Source: Liolophura sinensis (Eukaryota; Mollusca; Polyplacophora; Chitonida; Chitonidae). Taken from it: DNA of 60,000 nucleotides. The number at the start of each line of letters is the position of its first letter. Position 1 is the stretch's first letter. The translations under genes and the position numbers were made by a program. Below are positions 24,914 to 36,100 of the stretch, piece after piece. The notes under the pieces are model-generated. The model did no database searches and was not told the origin of the DNA. It saw only the letters and a list, made by a program, of their open reading frames with translations. Where the stretch lies: the NCBI RefSeq assembly GCF_032854445.1, contig NC_088300.1:11317191-11377190 (forward strand), in the 5' to 3' direction.

Positions 24914-24984
24914 TATTCATGTGTATAAAACACGGGAAGCAGGACATAATGGAAATAGAGGCACTTACGTTTGAATTACTAGAA

Positions 24985-25235
24985 TACACAGGGTGCAGGT
25001 TTAAACCTGACCCTGGGCAGGGAATTTGTAGATTCGCCTGCTCTCACTGCTGGTGGGGTCTTTGTAACAATATGTGGTCAACAGCAAATGTGTAGTTGCA
25101 AATGCAGTTTAACGCTCGTTGAAGATTACTTGTCTTGCATCAGCAGGTCATGTGGGTAACCTTCTCAATAACTTGCCAAATGTCTGTGATTTACCCCAGA
25201 CACTCTGGTTTCTCCCATAAGGTAAAAACGTCTTG
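24985..25235 (+). mobile_element. Possible SINE copy of a second family
   Basis: Contains a B-box-like GGTTTAAACCTGACCC near 25000 and GATTTACCCCAGACACTCTGG plus TTTCTCCCATAA near 25190-25220. The second motif also occurs, decayed and inverted, at 33440-33500. Boundaries are approximate. Confidence 0.4.
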
Positions 25236-25634
25236 ATGGGGAGCATGTGCTAAGAGCTGAATATCTTGTACAAAATGGTAGGTGACTTCAAAATCTGTTA
25301 ACATTGAGGTAGAGGGATAATCTACACATAGGTCTTGCAGAAAGGCTGCCCACAGTTTAACAAGACTTTTTTAATCTTCAGAACTCTAACAAACATTGGA
25401 TGTTAGTGGATGACTGTTTTTGTTAAATTTTGGCAGTACACAGTTACCAGAATAATATGAAACTGACCTCCCAGGCAGCATGTTAATTCCTGGAAGAAAC
25501 TTTTCAGGGTCACTTCAGCATTATGGTGAAAGGTACTGGTACAAAGGAATTCCAGTAAGATCATCCCATTTATAAAAAGCAGCCATTTCAGAGAAATGGC
25601 TACTTTTTATGTGATTTCATGTGATGTAATACCA

Positions 25635-26190
25635 ACAAGACTCGTAGCTACATGCACACAACACTGTAACATGGTGATGTGGTGCCACCAAGATTCGTAG
25701 CTACAGGCGCACAGCACTTCACCACGGTGATGTAGTGCCACCAAGATTCGTAGTTACATGCACACAGCACTGTAGCATGGTGATATGATACCAAGACTCG
25801 TAGTTACATGCACACGCCACTGTACCATGGTGCTGTGGTGACACCAAGATTCATAGCTACAGGCGCACAGCACTGCACCATGGTGATGTGGTGCCACCAA
25901 GACTTGTAGCTACAGGTGCACGGCACTGTACCACAGTGACATGACACAACCAAGACTCATAGTTACATGCACACAACTGTACCATGGTGACGTTATACCA
26001 ACAACTCGTAGTTACAGGCACACAGCACTGTACCATGGTGATATAATATCAAGGCTTGTAGTTACATGCACACAGCACTGTACCATGGTGATGTGGTGCC
26101 ACCAAGACTTGTAGCTACAGGTGCACGGCACTGCACCACGGTGACATGATACAAACAAGACTTGCAGTTACACGCACATAACACCGTACA
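25635..26190 (+). repeat. 53-bp minisatellite between PPP4R3 and the bHLH-HMG gene
   Basis: About ten units of TAGTTACATGCACACAGCAC, TGTACCATGGTGATGTGGTG and CCACCAAGACTCG, with 3-10 differences each. Several units contain CCATGG or CCACGG flanked by a weak palindrome. Confidence 0.85.
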
Positions 26191-26232
26191 CCAATTGCGA
26201 AAAAGGCCTGTGATGTTACTGGTATACAGAAT

Positions 26233-26238
26233 TTTATT
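26233..26238 (-). terminator. Candidate polyadenylation signal of the bHLH-HMG gene
   Basis: AATAAA on the minus strand about 0.94 kb after the stop codon at 27173. The region 26240-27170 would then be 3' UTR; no other feature is seen there. Other weak signals exist, so this is tentative. Confidence 0.35.
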
Positions 26239-27172
26239 ACATTGTTGTAAATTTTAATCTTTTCTTCATCAGGTTTATGTATATACACAAACAAAAAACA
26301 CTTAACTAGTGTAAAACTCAACCATGAGGTAAACAGAATTATTTTTAAATTAATGCTAGTCACATTTGTATCAACAAGTACATAATGCTGATTGAATAAA
26401 ATGAATTATTTAATGATGCAGGTAAATGAACAAAATGCTGTAACAAGATTTTGCCCTGCAATACTGTCTGTCACTGTGCAATTTCCATGGCACATATAAC
26501 TAGAATACTTCCTCTTAAGCTAAGAGGCCAATATTTAAAAAACTGCTTCAATGGAACAACTACCAAGAGTACATGATGGGAGATTTAGGGTCCAAGGGAT
26601 ATCATGAAAGTAGAAAAAAACAGAGGAACAAAAAAAAAACATACCTCCATTCTTGTGTGTCTTCAACTCTAGGTATTTTGAACGAACTTCTCTGTCATGA
26701 TTCAACATAAACATATTCAGTGGAATGAACTGTTTGTCTTTCTAAACGTCTTTAGCTCACCAAAGGAGATTCAAACCTCAGTAACTACTGGATACCCCCG
26801 ATTCTTGTTCAGTTCACAATTTTGTAACATTAACATTCTGCACTGAAGGATATCCTCATTCCAAACATGAAGCAGCAAGGAAATACTTTGACTAATTTTT
26901 AAACATTTAAGAAGTAGTTGGTAACCTCAACTATTTGGCTTATAACAGGCTACATAATTTGAAACAAAATAAATCATACCTTCTGACAACTGAAAACAAA
27001 CCTTGAGAGAGACGAAAACAGCCACTGTTAATTCTACAAGTTCTTAAATGTCCCTGACCATTATAACAATAAACAATATTAGAGGTCACGATAAAGTGAT
27101 GTCTGAAAATAGTTACGATGCTAAAATTTGAGCATGAAACTTAGTGTAGTTATTAGGGAGGGATCTGTATTG

Positions 27173-30100
27173 CTAATTTAGTGATTCCTGTTTTATGGGA
27201 GTTATCTCCCCTTCTGTCTTGACTCTCACCAGTGGGATGCCTGTGCCTGGCTCCTCAATCTCTTCGCTGGGCTCTTGTTTGATCTCAGATTTCCTCAAGA
27301 GGCTCACACCTGGGTAACATGACTTGAGGGAACTGGTCCTGGTTGTTCCAGCTCTACGTCCCCGTCCACCTCTCAGCCTCTGACTGCCTCTCTTCTTGTA
27401 CTTACGCAGCTTAGACCTGGGCACTGGATCATGAATTGCCATGGAGTCAGGGACTACCTGTGCGATGGTCTCCTTAGGTTTTAGCTCGTCCCTTGGGGTG
27501 AAGGGAGCCTTTGAGATGTCTCCGTCAGCTTCATAGGCGTCAAGCCTTGTCTCACTCTCAGACAATGGCTCCTCAAACGACCTCTGCATGTACTCCATGT
27601 ACTTCTTGGCTTTTTCTCTGAGAACAACAACAGTTGACCAGTCGCTTGACTTTATGTTATGACAGCCATTCATGTCAGTACAACAAGAGTACAACAGTAA
27701 GCAATTGAAGTACCTCCTCTGACCCCAGTACTCATCTATACTCTGTTCCATCTATTCACCTATGCCCTCTGTCATTCGATTCCCTGTACTCATCTATACC
27801 GTTATCGCCACCCAACCCAAGCCCTCCCCTCTCTCACGCAGTCAATCCCATTTACTCATTTATATTCCATTATCCCCAACCACCCCCAGACATCCTCTCT
27901 TTCCCCCAGTCAATCCCCTGTACTCATCTATACTCTCTTATCCCCTACACACACCCCTAGCCCTCCCTCATTTCAGTCAATCCCATGCACTCATCCATAT
28001 TGTCTTATCCCCACACACCCCACCCCTCTCCTGTAAATCCCCTGTACTTATCTATACCCTGTTATCCCCATCCAGCTCAGCCCTGCCCGTCTCAGTCAAT
28101 CTCCTGTACTCGCCTATACTCTCTTATCTTCACCCACCCCAGCCCTACCTTCTGTCAGTTAATACCCTATACTTACTTGTATGGCCTTTGTTCCTCCTCC
28201 AGCATGTTTCTCCATGTGTGACCCATCATCTTACTGATATGAGAGGTGTGCACGCCAGGATTAGCTCTGCAACACAACAATAATGTATAATACCAACTAT
28301 AATTGGAGGATTTTCATCTAATGAAGATGGATATAACAAGTCAACACTGAAAGTAGGTTCCTCAATTCTTCAAGGCATAAAACCCAGAGGATTTAACAAA
28401 CAGACAAGAGTGAACACATGCAGTGGAGCAAACATACAGGACACCAACCTGCTAAGTAATAGACCAGATGTGCTTCAAACCACAGACACAATCATTCTGC
28501 AGTTTGGAACTAATGATGTTAGTCGGCCATGTCAGGTATAAAGGATTATGCAAACCTGATCGATACAATCAGCACCAGAGATCAAATTTAGGTTTAATAC
28601 ATTTGTTAGATGAAAAGAATAAATTCTAGTGCAAAAATATTTATTAAACCTGTGTTACATCCTCCATTATGACATTATTAAACAAAGACTATAATTACTA
28701 AAATTTGGTCCCAAATACCCACAATACAAAAATTATTTTCAAGTGTCTTTTTCTCCGAGGAAAAATCGGAAAAAAAACTGAAGACCACATTTAGGAATAA
28801 CTTTTCACACTCTTTCATCTGAACTTTATGTCATTTTCATGTTTTCTCCACCTTTAAGGATCTTAAGGATCTGGCAAGAAGAAAAAACTGCAGATTTGTT
28901 GAGCATAGCACCCTCTATCTTCAGACTGGTCATGTCAACAGAGATATGTTAAGCGGTGACGGGCTTCATTTAAGTGCAAAGGGAACAAGTCAACTTCTCA
29001 GAGACATCACCACTATCCATAATATACATATAATATAAAGTCATGGAGCCCCACTACCCAACCTTCTGCGACAAATCTGGAGTCAACTATTGCAAATTTT
29101 GAGGAGAGTCAAGTTACTCGGAGATCAAATGCAGCCATGAGCAACCAGTGCTGTGCTGGACTTGTCAGTGCTATGGACATAAGACGAAATTCTTCTACTA
29201 GGACAGTGGCAAGGCAGCGAATGCCGTGAAACACACAGGACTATCCACCTCCTTGTCCACATATGCACTGCACTTTCCTCAACTCAGTGATTACTATACC
29301 AAAAACAGACATAAAATACTTGACAATATCTGTCCAAACTGCGATTTTCAGTGGTTATCTTCAAGTTATGCTTCTCGCTCCAACTCGGTGTCAACCTTGA
29401 GTCCATTAATTTATATGAGAGCATGTAATGTGTGTGACAGGGAAAAAATAGACATAGTAGTGCTCAACTAAACTTAAATGATGGCACAAGGAATGTGGGA
29501 AATTTGTATGGGTCTAATGCATATGTAAGTTCACATTCTGCCACCTCTGCGGATACCTGTTACTGTTATAGTGCACTGTGTACATCACCCTGTAAATATT
29601 GTGTTTATTTTTTCACTTTTCGTATCATTTATGTAGAGTATCGGAGGAGGTTTACTTGTTTATGTAGGAGACAATATGTCAATTAAATGTAGGGATGACT
29701 TGACAAAACAACAACCTTGATAAGACAAAATGCATGACAGTTGGTTCAGCTAAGATGGAGAGAAAACTACACTTAGAAACTGACGGAAAAGAAATTAAAA
29801 ATGTTGAGCATCCAAAGCTTCTAGGTGTAACAATTGATGACATGTTGTCCGGGGAAAAACAAATTGAGAATCATTGTAAACTTATATCATCCAAACTCAC
29901 ATTGTTACAAAAGATCGAAAAATATTTACCAAACCATGCCAAAATCTTGTTTTATAATTCTTATGTGCAATCACTGTTGGATTATAACGGATTGTTGCAC
30001 AATAATGGGCTCTACAGAGTGACTTGAATATATGTCTCCAGATGCCTCCAGAAGTGTGCAGCACAGATTATTTTCAATGCACGATATACCATACCAAGTC

Positions 30101-33100
30101 AAGAACTGTTCAAAATCTTAAAATGAATGACAATATATGAAAAAATCATGCTGCATAATGCTGTACTACTGTTTAAATGCCTAAACAGATCGACTCCAAG
30201 CTATCTTTTCAGCCAGTTTACCTACACAGCAACTGTCTATCAAACTAACCTTGAATCTACAGCCTCAATGAATCTCATCCCCCCAAAACCTAGAACCAAC
30301 GCCATTAAAATTCTCTTAGATATTCTAGATATTCCGGGGTGATATTGTGGAACCGACTACCTATACATGTTAAATAATCACAGAATGTCAGTGTTTTAAA
30401 AACAAAACAAAATGGAAATCTTTATCTTGTCAAAATACGGCTCTGCTGATCAAGTATGAAACTGCCTATGATTCATTACATTGTATATAACCTTTGATCA
30501 TCTTATATCAAGTTCATCTGTAATTTATATATACTGTATAGGCCTTGTAAATAACCTTTTGTGTGAATGTGTGTATGCATGAGAGACTCAAGGAAGATTG
30601 ATTTTGTAACTAATTTCCTCTCTGGACCAAGCCTGCGGATGGTCGTGGGTTTCTGCCAGACACTGCCCGGTTTTCTCAAACCAACAACACATAAATACTT
30701 GCTGGTAAGCACACAACCACAGCAGTGTGTAAGCATACCACCACAACAGCGTATAAAGTACAACAGCACAGCAGTGTGTAAGTGTACACTACCAAAGCAG
30801 TGTGTAAGCATACACTGACAACAGTTTATAAAGCCCACCACCCCAGTAGTGTGTAAGTGTACACAACCACAGCAGTGTGTATGCATACAATGACAACAGT
30901 GTGTAAAGTACAACAGCACAGCAATGTGAAAGCGCACCACCACAGCAGTGTGTAAGCATACAACAACAGTGTATAAAAAACAACAGCACAGCAGTGTGAA
31001 AGCACACCACCACAGCAGTGTGTAAGCATACAACAACAGTGTATAAAAAACAACAGCACAGCAGTGTGAAAGCACACCACCACAGCAGTGTGTAAGCACA
31101 ACACCACAACAGTGTGTAAGCATACCACCACAACAGTGTGTGAAGTACAGCACAGCAGTGTGGAAGCACACCACCACAACAGTGTGAAAGTGCACATAAT
31201 CACAGCAGTGTGTAAGCACGCCACCACAGCAGTGTGTAAGTACACACCACCATAGCAGTTTGTAAGCACATCACCACAACAGTGTGTAAGCACGCCACCA
31301 CAGCAGCGTGTAAGTGCACACCACCACAGCAGTTTGTAAGCACACCACCACAACAGTGTTTAAGTGCACACTACCACAGAAGTGTTTAAGTGCACACCCC
31401 ACAGCAGTTTGTAAGCACATCACCACAACAGTGTGTAAGCACACCACCTCAGCAATGTAAGTGTGTAAGCACATCGCCACAACAGTGTGTAAGCATACTA
31501 CCACAACAGTGTGTAATCACACCACCACAGCCGTGTAAGCACAGCACCACAGCAGTGTGTAAGCATATCACCACAACAGTGTGTAAGCACACCACCACAG
31601 CAGTTTGTAAGCACAGCACCACAACAGTGTGTAAGCACGGCACCACAGCAGTGTGTAAGCACACCACAGCAATGTATAAAGTACAACAGCACAGCAATGT
31701 GTAAGCACACCACCACAAAAGCAATGTGTAAGCACACCACCACAAGTGTGAAAGCACGCCACCACAACAGTGTGTAAGCACACCACCACAAGTGTGAAAG
31801 CACGCCACCACAGAAGTGTCTAAGTGCACACCACCACAGCAGTGTGTTAGTACATCACCACAGCAGTATATAAAGTACAACAGCACAAAAGTGTTAGACA
31901 GGTATCAATTTCAGTTAGTTTGTCACAAATAAACTAAATAGACTAGGAGAATTAAATGATTGTGATCATTTTCATGTCCAGGCCATTTTCACAGTGATAT
32001 GGCAGACTCTCATATTCACCATATATGGTCACAGCTCACTCAATGAAGGTTCGTCTACTGATTCGACTAACAACTTACTCAATGAAGGTCCGTCTGTTGA
32101 TGCGGCTAAACATCATAAATCCATTCATCCACGAAGTTTTTCTTAGGTCAACTTTGACAGGCTTACAACTGTCGTCCCTTCTGGAATGAAAACAGAAATG
32201 TTATTGACCTGCAGCACTACCTTTAGATAGGTGTCCTGATCTACATGGTAAAAAGTCTTGATTGTTGAAATGCCTACTGTTTTAAAATCTTCACCTACAT
32301 GAAATTTGCATCTTGACTTTTCTTAACTGGCATTGTTTCTTGTGTATTTGGAATTGCGAAATATTAACACAAATTTTAAGATGTGATATCTTTTAGATTG
32401 CCAAGTGTATTAACTTCATGGGAACGACAGCTTCTCCGTTCTCCTTCTCTGTCTGTGTCCGGGCAGCTGCGGCCTTCTGCCTGCGGGTCATAGCCATGTC
32501 ATGAAACTTCCACATATATGGCACGTAAGACACAAAATAGTTGTCATCTGTAACACACAGAACACATGCCGTAAGACACAAAGTAGTCATCATCTGTAAC
32601 ACACCGAACACATGCCCTAAGACACAAAGTAGCAGTCATCTGTAACACATAGAATACATGCCGTAAGACACAAAGTAGAAGTCATCTGTAACACGCAGAA
32701 CACATGCCGTAAGACACAAAGTAGTCGTCATCTGTAACACACAGAACACATGCCATAAGACACAAAACAGTCGTCATCTGTAACACACAGAACACTTGCC
32801 ATAAAACACAAAGCAGTCGTCATCTGTAACACACAGAACACATGCCATAAGACACAAAGCAGTCGTCATCTGTACCACACAGAACACATACCAAAAGGCA
32901 AAAAGTAGTCGTCATCTGTAACACACAGAACACATGCCATAAGACACAAAGTAGTCGTCATCTGTAACACATAGAACACATGCTGTAAGACACAAAGTAG
33001 TAGTCATCTGTAACACACAGAATACATGCCATAAGACACAAAGTAGTAGTCATCTGTAACACACAGAACACATGCTGTAAGACACAAAGTTGTCGTCATC

Positions 33101-36100
33101 TGTAACACATGCCGCAAGACAGAAAGTAGTCGTCATCCGTAACACAAATAACGCATGCCGCAAGACACAAAGCCGTCATTACTTGTAACACATCAATTCA
33201 GCTCACATCAATTCAGTTCACATCAATTCAACCTAGTTATTATATCTATACACATACAATGTACCATACATCGCCCATTTCACCAATATCAGTTCAGCTG
33301 GCTGCTAAAGGTGAGATTTTGTGCAGAAACATAAATATATACAGATCAAAACCATTATATCCCCTTATTTATTTCTTTGATTGGTGTTTAATGTTGTGCG
33401 TCAAACTGTTTAATTTTTGCTTCTATGTTTACCCTTAACATCAGCGGTCAGGTTTATGGGGTGAGGAAAACAGAATGCCTGGAGTAAACCACTAACCTTA
33501 AATGCCAGATACCTTACAAATCTCTTGACTTAAAGTCCCTTTTGCAAAAGTGAGAACTGGATGCAAAATTGTAACCTCAATGGTCCAAGGTATAATTGTC
33601 GCAGCCAGTACTTGAACTGTTTGGGAGTGTAAGGGTCCCATTATATCTCAACACCTTTGCTGACCTACATGTAGTTATAATGAGGCACAACCATGCTCAG
33701 GTGGAGCAGAATCAGATAGTTACTCACTGACCTTTGCGTCCTATATCTGAGCGCAGGTTTTTGTCGACGATGGGGGTGAGGGCTTGAGAGAGCTCCTCCT
33801 GTTGGCTCAGGCTCCTCTCCTTGACGTCTTTCCTCATCATGTTGGTGATGGGGGTAAGCGGGGGACGGTCCAGGTAACTCTCCTTCTTTCTCTGTTAACA
33901 GATGACTCGCAAATTTGTGTACATTCTGAGAAAATGCTACTGATTTGATTGGTTGAAATGCCAAAGATATAAGACTGAATATGACAGGTCTACATCAGTT
34001 TTCATATACCCCTGGAATGAAGGCCTCATGCGGGGATATATCCCCAGAGTCAAGGCGTGCAGATGCAAAATGTAAACAAAAAGGGAGACAACTTTGTTTG
34101 ACCAAAAATAACTTTTTGTTTTCTGCTTTGATCATGGGCATTGTCGGAAAAAAAGGAAACGTTTTTTTGTCTCGCACTAATAAAAAAAATGTGGCAAAAT
34201 GGGTGAGTGTTATTCTGGAGATGAAAAAAAACTAATGAGCATGCTGCAATACTTTTTGTTCCTTAACATTGATGAACAGAACATCTAAAATATTTTGAAG
34301 AGTTTTCTCCAGAAAGATAAGTCCTAGGATACTTTTGCCTTGGTTTAAGGCCTGAAAACAGGATGGGACTAGCCCACATAACCCTTTATCCTTCTTCATC
34401 ATTCCTAGTTGTAGTTAAATCACCTTCCAGAAGTAATTAGTTCCTGTGTCCCAACACAAATCAATCAGTTTCGTCTCTGCCTGTTGATCACAACATCGCC
34501 ATGTTGGTCGTGAATGAGAGAAATTTGACATTGGTAAAGACTGAGATTGAGTGCTGAGATTTCAAATTGTTATCCAAATTGACATATTCTCTTCCAAAAT
34601 CAAAACTGCCACAATCCCATCCATCACAGTATTCTGTCGCCTCATCTTCTTCGCACGTTTCATTTGATTAGCATTCGTCCTAATACTGACCTTGACTGAC
34701 CTAAATCAGCTCATTAGTGACTATGATGACGTAGCACCCCCGCCAAAGACAAAAGCATATGACAGCTCCCAACAGTGAGCAATAATATTAATAGAAAATT
34801 ACATGAATGACAACCTTCTTTCGATGTCGGAAGGCTCTGAAGGCTACCGACACAGACTGTACTATAAAGATTTTATTTTATTGCCCACAAAAAAAAGCAG
34901 TAAGCAGTGGGCCTGACCTAGTTAACACCAACTTTCCTCAGTTTCACGTCTCAAAAATGCTCTTTATGGTGATAAATTTGTTAAATGACAATCTTCCAGT
35001 GGGCATATGGTAGATATATGGCTAAATATTAGTGACCTCAGCCAAATATCTACCCAAATACTTCCGGAAGATTGTCATATAACTAATAATGTAGACTTGC
35101 AAACAGGTGTCAAGTACATGTATTCAAACACAATCTACACAGCTACTGTCACACAGGTGAATGTGCACTGAATGGAATACAGGTGAATAAGCGCTGAATG
35201 CACAGGTGAATGTGTGGGGAATAGGGCTAACGCAACATCAACGTCAAGCAATCATTAAATCATTAAATGTTGTTTGAGCTTGGGATTTGGAATACACAGT
35301 CTTTGGGTACAGAACAGGTTCAAGTACAAAAAAATAGCTGGTACAACTCAGGATTTTTAACCAGCAAACTCAGATTCAGGCAATTACGTATTTATCAGAA
35401 CCACCCATAAAGTAAGTCTCAAATAATAATGCTTTTACTTAAATCACTTTCTAAAGGAATCCATATACATTGGAGGTGTGTCATTTCTGATCATGAAAAG
35501 GGTAATGAATGTTTGCTGTAAAATATGGTGAACTAGCTGTACTCCTTATTTTGTTGGATAGCTGGACGGTTGACACGTCTTGCTGGTGATCAGTTGCTGA
35601 CTGGTTGCAGAGGTAGCTGTTTCTAAACACTGAGGTGGTACCAGCTAATCAGCACTAGACTGTGCTAAACTCAGAGGTCTACATCCTAAATAACCAGAAT
35701 ATTGTTAGGATATACTTGTCAGATACTATCACACAAATTATTATGGCATAGCAGTACCTCAATGAGCTGGAGGAGTTTTTCCTTGAGCAGTGGGCCTGAC
35801 TTGATTTGTAACACTCGGTCTGGACTCACAGCCTCCAGATGGTCATCAGACAAGTGACCATTACCTGCCCCGAAGTCCAGCACACTGTTTGATCTCAAAG
35901 GACTGCCAAGCTGCCAACAACAACACACGTTCATTGAAATACCCCATATGCAAGGTAAATGCATGCAGCAACTTACAATGCTGATGCCTGGATGAATGCA
36001 TACCGGTAAGGATATACCTCAACAGGTGATAAGTTCTTAAGGATAAAGTTATTCAATCGTCTTATTTATTTCATCTCTCCCTCATCTATTACGTGTAATC

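Larger units (their letters stand above)
23161..24940 (+). mobile_element. SINE family 1 copy interrupted by a Tc1-like element
   Basis: Positions 23165-23358 match the tRNA-related part and body of the SINE (CCAAGAACCTCTCACCAATGC, ATTCAAGGCCAGATC, GTATGTGGGAAGGTCTAGCA). The SINE tail (TATTCATG...TAAAACAC, compare TATTCTTGAGTACGGCGTAAAACACC) resumes at 24914, after the second inverted end of the Tc1-like element. The TA used as target is the one in the SINE's AAATATTC. Confidence 0.7.
27600..32180 (-). other. HMG-box exons of the BHMG1-like gene
   Basis: Three exons (32180-32079, 28266-28177, start of 27617-27173) build the HMG box: WMNGFMMFSRINRRTF, NPGVHTSHISKMMGHTWRNM and EEEQRPYKEKAKKYMEYM. 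The Trp, Phe, Pro, Trp and Tyr core positions of an HMG box are in place. Splice phases of both inner introns are 2. Confidence 0.8.

Noticed and set aside
27762-28283. 173-codon plus-strand Pro/Ser-rich ORF
   Set aside because: Covers the C/T-rich minisatellite in the last intron of the minus-strand gene and overlaps its HMG-box exon in antisense.
30503-31886. Several long Cys/His-rich minus-strand ORFs
   Set aside because: All are translations of the 22-24-bp minisatellite in different frames.
32541-33185. Regular repeats resembling a CRISPR array
   Set aside because: Units are contiguous and diverged, with no unique spacers, in a eukaryotic intron; they contain a splice acceptor and exon start.
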